Assembly (NCBI GenBank): GCA_036583965.1
Contig: JAZBQD010000027.1
Location: forward strand, 22,947,001-23,011,000
Direction: 5' to 3'
DNA: 64,000 nucleotides
Source: Prunella strophiata
Lineage: Eukaryota > Chordata > Aves > Passeriformes > Prunellidae
Shown here: one piece after another, positions 36,001 to 48,033 of the stretch
Layout of the letters: each line of letters starts with the position of its first letter
Position numbering within the stretch: the first letter of the stretch is position 1
Made by a program: the position numbers and the translations under genes
The notes under the pieces: generated by a model
Database searches by the model: none
Told to the model about the DNA's origin: nothing
What the model saw: only the letters and a program-made list of their open reading frames with translations

Positions 36001-39000
36001 TCAAAATAGAATAATTCTATTTTACAAATATTTTAGAAATTTCTATTGAAGTTGAAAATTAAGCATTATTATGGGATACTCCCATACTAAAACATTATAA
36101 AAAACACATTGGTTCTTCAACTCCCATTACAAACTTAGAGACAACCCTGGAGCTAAAATATGCCAAATACTGAACCTAAGTTCAGCCACTTTGGGTATAA
36201 CAAGAGTTTCTTTTCATGGGACAATGGAAAGAAAATCTAGGCTTTTGAGAAGCCTTGCACTTTTCTGCTTTCTACTAATAAGTAAAAAGTATAAGTATAA
36301 ATTTAAAAAAAACCTGCCCTCCATGTTTCAGTCAGCTTTGGAGCAAACCCTGAGTCTTTCCAGTCAAACACCTCAGAAACTCTCCCACGTACCTAAAGCA
36401 TTTTCTTTATTGAGACTATGGCAATAGAGAACACATGTCCAAGGTTTATAGTTTGGAGCTTTGAAAAACAGAGCTGAGCAGCATTCAAAATAATATTTTC
36501 ATTAAAAAATCAGCTTAGATCACAATGCTGTGAAGAAAATAAAATATTTTTAATAGAAAACAACTATATTTTCATTCTTCTGATGCAGTACAGTCATGGT
36601 AACTCTCTGGATAAGAAGACAAAAGGCTAATAGCCATTTGCTCCCTTCCTCTGATGTGATCTTAGTAGTTTCAGCATCTTCTAAAATTAATTCTCTACTA
36701 CTTTGAAAAGTTACACTCACCAAAAGAAATTAGTAACAAATTATAAGAAATATTGAATCCTGTTAAAAACAAATAGCTTTCCCCCAAAGCTCATGTAAAA
36801 AATCTCAGGTTTATTTTGAACATATTTTGAAAGATCTAAAAATACTGGATAAGAGAGGATGTAATGGAAGGGGAAGCAACCAAGTGAATGTTCTATTCCT
36901 TTCACTTCTTATCCTTCTCCACAACTCATCAGAAGCAATTTTCAACAGTTCAATCTCCTGCCTTCAGAATCAAAGAAACCATGTCAAAGCCAGCCAGTGG
37001 GGCTGTACCTGTATTAACCTAACTCTTTCAAATGCTCAAGGATTACCTTTTCCCTTCTTTTCCTCATCCCACACTTTAGATAAGACTTCTCCCAAGCAGC
37101 AAAGTTCCCATGGACTTAAACAAAAACTATGAGCAGAACAATTACTTGTGACAGCACAGCTCCCTGGCAATTTGGGATCAGAGAGGAACACCTTTACATT
37201 TCTATGAAGAAGGTGCCTGAATTAAATATAAGAGACACACTGTACAGATAGAAAGCCACCAAGATGAAATTTCACTTTGGGGAGGTAGCTGCAGTGACAG
37301 GCATCTTAAATTTCTTGGACAGATGCAAATAAAGGTGATGAAATCTAAAATCAGGAACCTGCCCTTCATAATTACTCTTTAAAATAAATTGTTTCGTTCA
37401 GCTCACAACAGCTGAAAAATTCATTCTTCTAAATGGCTGTAGTGCTCAGCAGCCCATAGGTATTTTTAACAGAAAAAGTTGTATATGATGGTGTGCCCAG
37501 CACAAAAGTTCTACCTGCTAGAAATTTATTTAGTTCTACTGCCTGTCAAGATTTTCATTTGCATCAGCTGTATCAAAATTTAAACAGCTGAATTCAAATC
37601 TAAACAAGTTGGCTCCAGCAAGACATGCCAAAAACCCAGATAAAGTATCTATAATTAGAAAAATCTCATTTTATTACAGATCAACATTTGTGTAAGAAAT
37701 ATAACTGTTCATTCATGTCAGTTTTCTATCCTTTGGACTACTCAACATGAACTATCAAACTAGAGCAAGCTAGAGTTTTTGGGGCATCTGAAGAGATCTT
37801 TGTTCCCATAATTAATCTCTTTTGATAATTTATTGCTATTCACCATACAGTGATCAATCACCACTTGCATTACTGCAAATACTTTCATTACATGTCACTA
37901 ACAGAAAGAGTTATTTCCAGAATTTGAAAGACATCTTGAAAAGGTTTTCTTTTGGTATGAATAGAAATTTTAAAATGTAACCAAAAGAAAATAAGATGCA
38001 TTTAAGAAAGGGCATAATATGCACAGTAAGAGGAACAGACAACAAACCTTGGCCAACTTGCACACTAATGTAGTATTTCTCTCAAATTTTAAAGGTAAAA
38101 TATAGAAGGCCCTGCTTGAAAAGAGTCAGATGGGTGATTTCCTAAGAGCATAGAGAGAGAGAGATCACTCCTCTTTATTTGTATTTTTGGTGACAAACAC
38201 TTCTAACTGTGTGACACTGTGATACCTTTCCCTCATTACCTTAATTCAAGCTGCCTTCCCTACCACCAGTGTGGGTTTGTGCCAGATGCTTTTCAGTCAT
38301 TACTTCATGAACAAAGAGCAACATGAAGAAAGCACTGAAGAGTGTAAGAAGGGTTTGGGTAGCAATTTATCCAAGGTGTCTTTCCACCAGTGAAGTCAGT
38401 TATCTCAGCATGGTCAATTATCTTAATCATGGTTCTCTCACTCAGCTGTGCTCTGAGCTCACCACTGTGTTCAGGTGATACAGGAGGGTTTGTGGTGAAG
38501 ACAGAAATTGTCATTCAGAGAGCTTTAAGGCAGCTAAAAAACCCCAAAACCACCTCCACAACAACAAAAGCCAACACATTTCAGCAAATCTCTTTGCAGA
38601 TAGTAAAAAAATCCTTATAGTTGAGGAGGAAAAAGTGTAATTTTCATTGGATATATTTCTTATGTTTTTCACCTGATCTATTAACTGCATTAACAGTGAT
38701 CCACATCCATTAACAACTGCAGACATTGGAAAAGAAAATTTATTATGAACCTAAGTCAAACAGATAAAGGAAACATTCATGTATGGCAGAAAAAGACAGA
38801 ATCTCTTCCTCAAACTATTAAGAGTTCCCAAATACAATGAAATGGAGAAGGAGGAGAAACAATTTTCATTACATAAATTTGGAGAGTTACTGAACTCCAG
38901 GAATATAACTGTTTTTTAAAAAAATATTCTTTAAAAATGAAAATATTTTTTCATAGTTACAATAATGTCTTTTCCAATTTAAGTTGAGTTGTACAAATTG

Positions 39001-41900
39001 AAACTGTGTAAATGCACAGGCTCTGGGATCAGGTAATGAGCTTTCATTCAATAGCATTTAGCTTGATGTAGTTCTAGTAATTTAGCCTGTAGCCTGCACT
39101 GAACTACAAAGTGAATTTGTCTAAACATGATTTAAATGTATTGTGCATATTTTTATTCTGAATTTTAAAGGGGGGAAAAGAGATGGATTTAATTTTTTCC
39201 TTTCTTACATCAGGAGATAATTTCAAAGTGGAGCACAAAGAGATTTGCAGACAAAATGCTTTTTAGACCTTCAAATCCAATGCTTTTCTACTGGTTATTT
39301 TAATTATTAACAACCACCTATAACTGTAATGGGGTTGAAATTAAATATGGCAGCTGACACACATTCCAATCAGTGCATGTAATTGGTTTTAAGTAACATT
39401 TTAGCCCTAAACAGGAATTGGAGGTAGTTTGTCATACTATTTGAGAACACACATTTTCATAAAAACTATAGGACATGCAACAAGATTTTCTAAGTTCCAA
39501 ATAATAGTTTCATTTCTTTCTGAGAATAGTTATGCTATGAACAGAAAAGCAGAGATTACTGTCAAACACAGGTAATTATTGCAGAAACATGCACCAAATT
39601 GAAGATTTCTTCTTGCTATTATATACTTTGGGATAAACAAACTCAGTTACTTGGCTTTTGCAAGCAGAGAAAAAAATCCTGAGATTCAATTTAATTATTC
39701 TCATTTAATTACTTGTATTTTAATCAATGAATACAACCACTATAAAGGAAAAAATACGAACTTCTGTAAACTCTTAATAGAATTTATTCAAGGAATATTT
39801 AAATAGTAATCCCCCTGTTTACCATATAAAGGACAAAATCTTCACCCCTGCAAATTAGGAGCCATTTCAAAGGCAGAGTCTTTTTTAATATGAAACGTTT
39901 CTTTTGTCACCAGCTTCTTCTCTCACTTATGACTGGACAAGTGATATGGTTTTACTCATTGCAAAGAGGAGAAAGCAGAAACCCCCAGCTGAGGGAAGGT
40001 TTTGTGCATTCCCTGGGCAGACTGAAAGGGCTGTTGGCTGATGGAGCACTGTGGTGCCCCATGACTCTACACAGGAGCCAGAACAGATGTGGGGGTGTTC
40101 ATGCTGCTGTCAAACAGCCTGGAAACAAACTTCACATGGAAGTCTGGGGTCACTGAAGAAGACTGCAGCATGGCTGAAAGCTGCCTGTGGCTGCACAAAG
40201 CACACCAGGACTACAAAGCCAATGCTCCAAACCTTCATGGATCTCATTACACACCCAAAGTCTGAACAGATTCACAGATTCTTCTCAAACTTTGAGTATT
40301 TCTGCACAGAAGGATTGATCCATTTGTTTCAAGTTCCTACTCATACTGCACTGCTGACTGAGGCACCAAAATACACTCTTTACTTTACTTGAGCTGATCA
40401 GACATAAAGAAAACTTTCGTCAAGGTCAAGAGGTGCTTATCACCATTACCAACCACTCAGGCCATTGCCTGCAACTATTTGCTCTCAAAGTCTCTTATGA
40501 GCTACAACTAAACTTGTAGATGTGGTTTTCCTCACAAACTCCTCAGACCTGAACAGTTTGTACAACAAGAGCTCTGCAGGAGCAGGTCAGGAGGTGCAGG
40601 GAATGGTGACCCAGTGACCCTCCTCACAGCCACAGCACAGACCAGTCATGCTGTCACACCTACTCTGGGAAAGAGCAAAGCAGCTAAAGACCTTTCCTTC
40701 CATGTTCTTTGTCCTAATTCCAAATTTAAGCAACCTTCCTCCCACATCTTGCCACCATTTTCACGTTCTTTTCCCTTTTCCTACAAACTTTGCTTAAAAG
40801 TTGAGTTTCAAGCCAGTGGCACAGTGACTGGTGCAGGAAACACCCAGAGTGGCAGCAATTCAGTTCTCCCACTGAAGCAAACCATGGCTTAGGTGACAGC
40901 AGCCAGGCAGGAATGTTTGTGTCAGAAATCTATTAGCAAAATCAAACTTTATCTCATGCAATGAACTACCATACAGATTTCTAGCACTGGTCTGGAAATA
41001 CTGTTCATTCTCAGCCAGAATCTAAATTTCTAAGTGTAAATATTAGAAAAAAAACCAGCTGGGCTGAGTCATTTTCCAGCACCTCTTTTTGAGGTAACAA
41101 GTGAACAGAGGGACATCATTTTAAAAACAGAAGTTATGGTTATGATGATGCAAACCCATCATCAAAAGCTGAGTTTCTGCTTGTCACCTGGTAATGGTTG
41201 GTTTGAATGTGCCTCTAAAGAACTTTATTTCTCCTAAAAGTTATCAATGCAGGTGCTAATTACAATAAGATGGGCCAGCCAGAGGAGAAGAGCTCAAGAA
41301 GCTTGAAGAAAATGGGTTAAATTTGTACAGATAAAAGCAGTATCACCCACAGTTCCTGTGAGTAGCTTGTATGTGGATGGTATTGCTTGTGTTTCCACTT
41401 TTTCATCGGGGTCCATAAAAACCAAAAAATCACATCATGCTTTCATTTGCATTTACATTCTTTAACAGGACTTTTAAAAATAGAAATCTTACTATGAACT
41501 GAGCATTTCAACCCTAAAATCATAACAGTCCTTTCTCATTCCCCCAGTGGGTTTGGCTTGCTGGGACACAGAGCTGTGCAAGTGCAGCCTGGAATGCCAG
41601 AGCTTGCCCTGAAAAGGTGGCTGAACCCAGGTGCAGAGCATTAAAGACAAATGCAGATTGCCCTCTGCTCTTTTTTTCCCCTGCAGCTCCCTAGAGTATG
41701 TGAATGCTCCCCCTCTCCCTCTGTGTATATGGGCTTTTTAAATTCATAATTTCCAGTGTCTGAAAAGACATAATGAGGGCAATCATCCTTTTAATGACAG
41801 CAACTTTGACAGGCAGGACATGAAACCAGGGCCCTGAGTGCATCACAGAGAGGGGGGCAGGCAATCTCTGCTGCCATCCTCCAGGCACAGACACACACCC
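33023..41900. other. long AT-rich stretch, no gene seen
   Basis: Nearly 9 kb with no recognisable exon, transposon or RNA gene. Items seen include A tracts (33163-33175, 35273-35283), (AG)n at 38152-38164, an inverted repeat at 38919-38951 with 10-base AT arms, and a TGAGTCA AP-1 core near 41067. A slightly G+C-richer block at about 39960-40250 is open in two + frames (88 and 113 codons) without motifs. The block 39340-39470 has the texture of conserved noncoding DNA. Confidence 0.55.
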
Positions 41901-41909
41901 ATTAAAATC

Positions 41910-42130
41910 ACAAGCAGCTGCACTTTAAGAGAGATTGGTGCATTACTAAGCAACACATTGTAATAAAGAAAAATATATTGTGCTGCAGCAAGGATTATGA
42001 AATACCTAAGAGAGCAGTAAAACATAATTAATAGGATATTGCAGATTTATAAAGCTGTAATGACATAAATTTGCTGTTCATAATGTAAATTAAACTGAAC
42101 AGTTGCATGTGCTCTTCACAGGCACTGTAA
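41910..42130. promoter_or_regulatory. candidate conserved noncoding element
   Basis: A compact, repeat-free block rich in ATTA/TAAT cores, ATTAAT and ATTGTAATAA words, ending in CTTCACAGGCACTGTAAAGACAGGTGAGC. Its texture resembles vertebrate developmental enhancers. A TGACTCA site lies 70 bases further on. Conservation is inferred from appearance only. Confidence 0.18.
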
Positions 42131-43650
42131 AGACAGGTGAGCTCTTCCAACACCAACGATTTTCTGAATATGGCTTTTGCCTACAATTAACATGAGGGTG
42201 ACTCAGAAGAAATCTTTTATATTTGTGCTTTATGGAACCATCTTAACTGTACAGGGGTGAAGAAAAAACATTCATAAATCAGGTTGATAAAGCACGCTGT
42301 TTATCACAAAATTTTTAGCAATAGAGTCCAGTAGTTTGACTTCTCTTTTCAAACTGATCAAAGTTCTTTAAAGAAAAAATGAAAATTGGGATTTGTCTAT
42401 AGCAAGACAGCATCTGACAAGCCAGGCTGTGGATTAGGAACACAATGACTAATTTCACTTGTGCAGACAGCTGCAGCACAGGAATGCACTCCTGGTGCAA
42501 AGTATTTAAATATTTAAATAAATATTATATTAAAAAATCAAAGTATTTGCTAGGGACCACTGAAGAGCACACAGTGAATACTAAACTCACAGTTGGCTTT
42601 GTACAGCCCATAACCAAGTCTTCACTTGATCTAGAGTTCCAAAGTTACTCTAATTGCTCAGAAAATTCTCTCTGAATTTGTGCATCAGAGCAGAAAACAA
42701 AGGTGTTACCTCATGATCTGCAGCACGTCCTAGCAAGAGCATGCCATAATTTGAAAAGCATAAGGAAAAGAATATTCAAAATTAAGATGCTTTTATCATT
42801 GCAACCATCCAGCATGGATGCTATTTTCCTGCCTGTCACCAAATCACTCCAGGGCTTTCCACAAATGTGGGTAATGAGACACCTACAGTCAGTTTGTGCT
42901 GACTCTAAATGGACCTGAGCCAATTCACACAGGGGAAGAATCTCCTTTGTCACCTCTTTATTTCTCTCTCAGCCATATGAGGACCATTTTAATACTTTTC
43001 ATTTAGTAAATACTTTACCTGTTTTAAGGCAGGGTTTGCATGTGTTAAACACCTTTAAGATGAGCTATTCAACTGAAATTAACCCTTTGATTAGATTCAG
43101 TGTGAAAGGTTTTTAATTTTGTCAGGATTTGAGAAGAGATTGTTCTCACTGAGAAAGCTTTTCATGCCTCTTAAATCACAGATAATTTAATTTATAAATG
43201 ATACAAAGGGAAAGGAAGTGCTAAAACCTAGCTTTAATCTTTCTTGTATGGTGCAAAAAAATTACTAAAAGATGATTAGTCAATAATTTTTTCAGTATTT
43301 TTATTTCATAAATTTTAGAAGGATAAGTATAGCTTATCCAAGTAGTTCAATTTTCCAGAGCCCCTTTCTTTCTTGACAAATATTCAGGTTCTTCTGACAC
43401 TTTCCATTGTAAGCTTCTCCAGAAGCTGAGCAAAACCAGTGAATGTTCTTGACAGGTCCTCCATTACAATTTATAATTTTTAGCAGCTGAAGTGGTTTTG
43501 CCTCACTAAAACTGACTGTCAGATAATTCCAAATGATCAAAAGGAAAAAGACAGGTGGCCAAATTCTGAAGCAACAGAAGATGAAAATCAAGGATCTCCA
43601 AGATACAGCCCCAGCAATCCAGAAACAGACATGGATTCAGTTTGAAATAA
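42131..43650. other. AT-rich unique DNA
   Basis: No gene or interspersed repeat. It includes an 18-base perfect palindrome, TATTTAAATATTTAAATA, at 42503-42520. Frames of 60-85 codons on both strands overlap and are not supported by anything else. Confidence 0.55.
42503..42520. repeat. 18-base perfect AT palindrome
   Basis: TATTTAAATATTTAAATA reads the same on both strands. It contains two ATTTAAAT units and is simple enough to have arisen by chance in AT-rich DNA. Confidence 0.9.
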
Positions 43651-43663
43651 TGTTTTTTTCCAG

Positions 43664-43779
43664 AGACAGCAGTAATAAAACAGAACAGCAACACAGTCAT
43701 GTGGAGCTCTGGCTGTGGAATAACTTCAAGTCAAAATCAGCTTGGGTGGGAAAAGAACAAGGGGCACTACACCCACCAG
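43664..43779 (+). other. candidate 116-base exon
   Basis: A strong acceptor (AATGTTTTTTTCCAG) ends at 43663 and a CAG/GTAAGG donor follows 43779. One frame is open throughout and lies inside a 118-codon frame (43533-43889), reading RDSSNKTEQQHSHVELW at its start with an N-glycosylation motif. I know no matching protein. The surrounding frame continues through both splice signals, so exon borders do not coincide with loss of coding potential, which weakens the case. Confidence 0.17.
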
Positions 43780-44867
43780 GTAAGGAAAAGAGCTTGGGAA
43801 GGAAACAAAGAAAACTCAGAACAAAGAAACAAACAAAATCCAGCCAAATAACCTATTGCCCCCCTAAACCCCCTAATATCAGTTTCTGAGAAAAAGAGTA
43901 AATAATCTCAAATCTCTCAGTCTGGAATTTCTAGGAATGCCATATGATAGGCTAGAAATGAACTTCAGCTACTCTAAATTTACAGGGAATTATTAAAATT
44001 ACCTCACTGGAATTATGCCAGTTATGTATGTATTGTAAGTGTTAAGAAGTGGATTAACTAAAATGAGGAAAATATTTTAAAAATAGATCTAGAAAAGTTT
44101 TAGTCAAGTAGTCTAAATTGAGGTATTTGATCATAGAACAAATTTGAGGGTTTATTATTACCAGTATTAAAGTACACAGATTCTTATTTGGGATCTGTCA
44201 GTTTTCAAAATGTTATTTTTTGCTCAGCTCATCTCCAAAAACATTTTGGATCCTGTGATACAATCCAGAGAAACTTCTGAGGGGAATTTTCAGATTTGTG
44301 GCAGATTAAATAAAACAATTTGTGTGTAGCTTTGGAGCTACAAGGTTGGTTTTGAAACATGTCTCTTATCTCTACTTCTGCTGTGACCCAAATGAGAGAA
44401 AATGCCAGTTCTGGGCTCCCAGGGGATGAAAACTGAAGAAAAGAAAATGTGGGACTCCTAGTCCCTGTGGCTGTACAAATGGGGATACACCTCAGGGAAA
44501 AGATCCATAAGTTTCATGGAAATGTGAAACAATATCTGCCATGTATAATTGAGGCATTTACAATCTAGAATCTTGGGAAAATGCTGAAAATCAGCCAACT
44601 GTGAAGCAGAACGTAACATATAAACAAACAGGTTGCAGAGCAATTTAGAAATTCAAGAAGTGATGTAATTCTCATTATCATTCATGTATCACAGGCAGCT
44701 AATAATGGTATCATGAGGCATGACTTTTTTATTAGCATAATTTTCTTCTTGATGCTACCATTATGGCTGTCTTGTGTTGACAAATGACTGCTGCCCATTC
44801 CTACATCTGCTCCCATCTCCCTTAGACAAATTATTTTATGTTTCTGTCCTACCTAAAACAAAAAACA

Positions 44868-44884
44868 CCCCCCCCCGCCCCCGC
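44868..44884. repeat. C-rich tract
   Basis: Nine C, one G, five C, one G, one C, preceded by A-rich sequence. It is striking in a region otherwise poor in C runs and in CpG. It is likely length-variable. Confidence 0.9.
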
Positions 44885-45742
44885 AACAATCCTTTTATTT
44901 TGTTTCTGTTTAATTATTTTGTTTTCTATATTCATTTTTTATGGTTACAGGTAGTTGAATTGCACTGTTGTATGTTGAGGAGCATGAAAAATTTTGTAAG
45001 TGTAACCTTTAAAAAATATTAATTCTGCTTCTTACTAATCATTATGGACATATATTCTTCTGTAACTGTGTTTTGGTTGGGATGTTCTCTGAGTGTATTC
45101 TGAATTATAATTTTTGTATGGGGAAAACCACCTGGAAACAATCTTTAGATTAAACAATTACAATAAAATGTTATTGTATTGTATTGCTCAAAGTTCCATG
45201 CAGTGGTTAAATTAATGCAATTTATCTGCTCTACAGCAGAGTTACAATATCCAGAAACTGTGAAGATGGTGTTTAAAGCACAGAGCTATCATTACAGGTC
45301 AAACAGATTTTCTAGGAGCATGAACCCTACAAAATGAATTTTAATACAGAAAATCCTTTTGTATCCTGAGCCAGGATTTTGAACCAAAATTTCCTCCAGT
45401 CCTTGAAGTGCTCCATTGGTTTTCAGTAATGCCACCTACTGAGGTACCCTCCATGGAAATTAAAGGAATACAACAGTTCTTTTCATTAGTAGCTTTTCAG
45501 CAGAGAGCTAAAAAACCCTTAATTTGGTAACACTGTCCTCTTTCTGAGGAAAATCTATAATTTCTGGCAACAGATCATTAAAAATATATGATATAGCATA
45601 ATGCTTGCATATTCTCAGTATTCATGAAAAACATTTCTACTGAATTCATTAACTGCCTTTTTAAGACTTCACTAATTTGTTATTACCTAAAGATTTTTAG
45701 CTGGTGAGTAGAAAACTCCATTCAACTATTAATAGCAGTGGC

Positions 45743-45760
45743 AAAAAAAAAAAAAAAAAA
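45743..45760. repeat. poly-A tract, 18 bases
   Basis: Uninterrupted A run after GTGGC and before TGTTG. It is a simple repeat with no element attached. Confidence 0.95.
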
Positions 45761-46461
45761 TGTTGAAAATTTCTATTTCTGCTTTTACTTGTAAGAAGAA
45801 AGCAAACTCAAAGAAAAAAAAAAAGAACAAGAAAATGAAAAATAGTTTACCCTTTGTCCTCCCTAAATCAATAGGTTAATCAAAAGAATCTTAAATTACA
45901 TGACATTGGAATGCCCCACAGAAAAGAGCCACTCTAAGATCTATACCATCTTTACCAAGGACAAGATAACCTTAGATTGGGCATGTTGTGTACAAAATTG
46001 ATTGCTTTTGTTTAAATAAAATGTTCCTAGGTTAAATGAATACAAAATCTATCACAAAATAGAAAGTAAACCATGATTTTGTTCTACAAAAAAAAAAATT
46101 GTTTAAGCATTGAAGTTAACGAACACAAATTTGATGTAACATTCTTAAAATATTTAACAATGTCATCATGCTAAATTAAAAACCAAACAAAAAAAAAAAA
46201 GAGAAAGTCCCCTAAATCTCAAAAATAAGCTCTCCCTCCAGAAAGAGTACTGGAAAGCCATCAACAGTTTTGCTATTCTGTGGTAGGAAATAAGAGATTC
46301 ATGAATGCTGGAAACTCCTCTGGAGCTGACATTTGTGCACCTCACTGTATCAGGGCACAACCAAGCAGAGAGATTTTCTGAAAGTGTGTTTCTGTAGTGT
46401 ACAGCACAAGAGTTACCTAAAGAATTTCAAACCATCTTGCACAGCTGAGAGTCACTGGTAA

Positions 46462-47163
46462 TTGGCTCAGATCCAGCAGGTGTATGTGTGTCTATATATT
46501 ATTTTCATGGCAAAGCTCATGCCATGCCAATGCATTCTGCTCTGCCATGAATTTTCCAGGCTGCTCAGATACTCAAGCTGGGCAATGCAGAGCTGTTTCT
46601 GGTCATTTAGACATCAGTCAGAAGGCATCTTAAGCAGGCTCAGAGTTTTGTCAGCTAAATTCTGCTGCCTTGGGGCTCAGAGACCTCTGAGTGCAGCTCA
46701 GGAGCAGGACGGGAGCCATGAGCCTGGCACTGCTGAAATGGCACTGGGTGCTTCTGACGGGCAGCTGCAGCATGCCCAGAGCACAGCACAGGCTTTGCAG
46801 GTAAGAATTAAAGAGTTTCAAAGCAGTTTGGGTCTTGCTGCCAACGCAGAAGCACTCCAGAGTGGCAGGAGCAGGATGGGATTAGCTACCCTACACTTAA
46901 CACACGTGAGACAGGGGCTGAATCAGCAACACACAAGAGCAGCAGCTGAAGGCCCATGCAGTCAGACCTTGCTATCCACTCACAAGTCCATTTCCAGCTG
47001 TTTCAGCAGCAAAAAAAGAGATGTGCCACTCTATCAACCTGCCCACATAACTGCCCCTCTCAAGGCACAGATCTCTACAAGGTACCCATCAGAGAAACAG
47101 CAGAGAACCAAGCTTGGTGTACCCAGCTTCTCACACCTATCAGCACTTGCTACTCAAGACTGA
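46462..47163 (+). other. longest open frame of the window, 233 codons, unknown
   Basis: An ATG-started frame of 233 codons in a moderately G+C-richer patch with a few CpGs. The first 50 residues are hydrophobic and cysteine-rich, the middle is rich in alanine and glutamine, and the tail is rich in serine and lysine. No domain is recognisable. A near-perfect donor (TTTGCAG/GTAAGA) interrupts it at 46800/46801 and a fair acceptor (TCTGCCATGAATTTTCCAG) ends at 46559. This suggests an alternative reading as a 241-base exon (46560-46800). A frame this long is uncommon by chance in AT-rich DNA but not decisive. A noncoding RNA exon or chance are the main alternatives. Confidence 0.2.
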
Positions 47164-48004
47164 GCAATAGCCATGTTCTACAACAAAGAGGAATTTCTGA
47201 CAGAAATCTACACAATGCAGTACTGGACAGCAATGCATTTAGCAAGAACTAGCAGGCTATCATAGCCAGGAATTGCTTCTTGCACACAGCTTTTCCATAA
47301 AGTGAAACATTATTGCACAACAGAATGTACAACTGGTAGCACAATCAGTGTTTATTCAGCTTTTTCATTTTGTCCCCTGCAGGTTTCTTCTGATGGTATA
47401 CAAGCTAACATATTGCTATACCAGAGATGTGAAATAATGAGCTAACCACAAATATTAATTTAGTACTATAAAACAGCAGCACAATTACTGTTGTTACTTT
47501 ATGTTCATTATAATAATATCATGCTACAAATCCTAAAAAGCAGTTTATAGATATTGAAACCTGATTAATGGCAATTTTTTTCTTGCCTGTTTAGTTTGAA
47601 TTTATATACTTTCCTAAATTTCAATACTTCAAATTACTTTCTAAGTTTTCTGGCATCAGGCACCAAGATGAGAGCACAACATTTTTCTGGCGGGATTAAA
47701 ACACTGAGAAACTTTCTTTTTATTGTTATGTGTGCTATGTATTCAAGAAGACTGGCAGAGATGGTGACTAATAGCAAAATCAGTATCTGACCATAATTCT
47801 ATATCTCCCCCCTCAATGACAAAACCAAACCTGAGATTCTAGGAGATGAGCAATGGGGCAGCAATAGTAACCCAGCTAAAAATAGAGTTAAGTTGAACTT
47901 TGAAGGCTTTGTGAAGTCTAAAGATGGGAACATTTTTGCTTCAGTGTGATCTACCTTCCTCAGGTTCTAGGAATTGCACATATAGTGTCTAACTGTCTCA
48001 GAGA

Positions 48005-48033
48005 GGAAAAAACCTGACTTTCAGGTTTTTTCC
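48005..48033. repeat. perfect 13-bp hairpin with 3-base loop
   Basis: GGAAAAAACCTGA and TCAGGTTTTTTCC are exact reverse complements around CTT. Outside a three-base bulge the pairing resumes (GAGA at 48001-48004 with TCTC at 48037-48040), giving 17 pairs in 40 bases. This is the longest perfect short-loop stem I found in the window. A microRNA precursor would need a longer stem and a larger loop. Confidence 0.9.

Larger units (their letters stand above)
43890..46460. other. AT-rich unique DNA with homopolymers
   Basis: Contains a C-rich tract at 44868-44884 with two CpGs (C9-G-C5-G-C), an A18 tract at 45743-45760, and A-rich stretches near 45818 and 46190. No exon, RNA gene or transposon is recognised. 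Confidence 0.55.
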
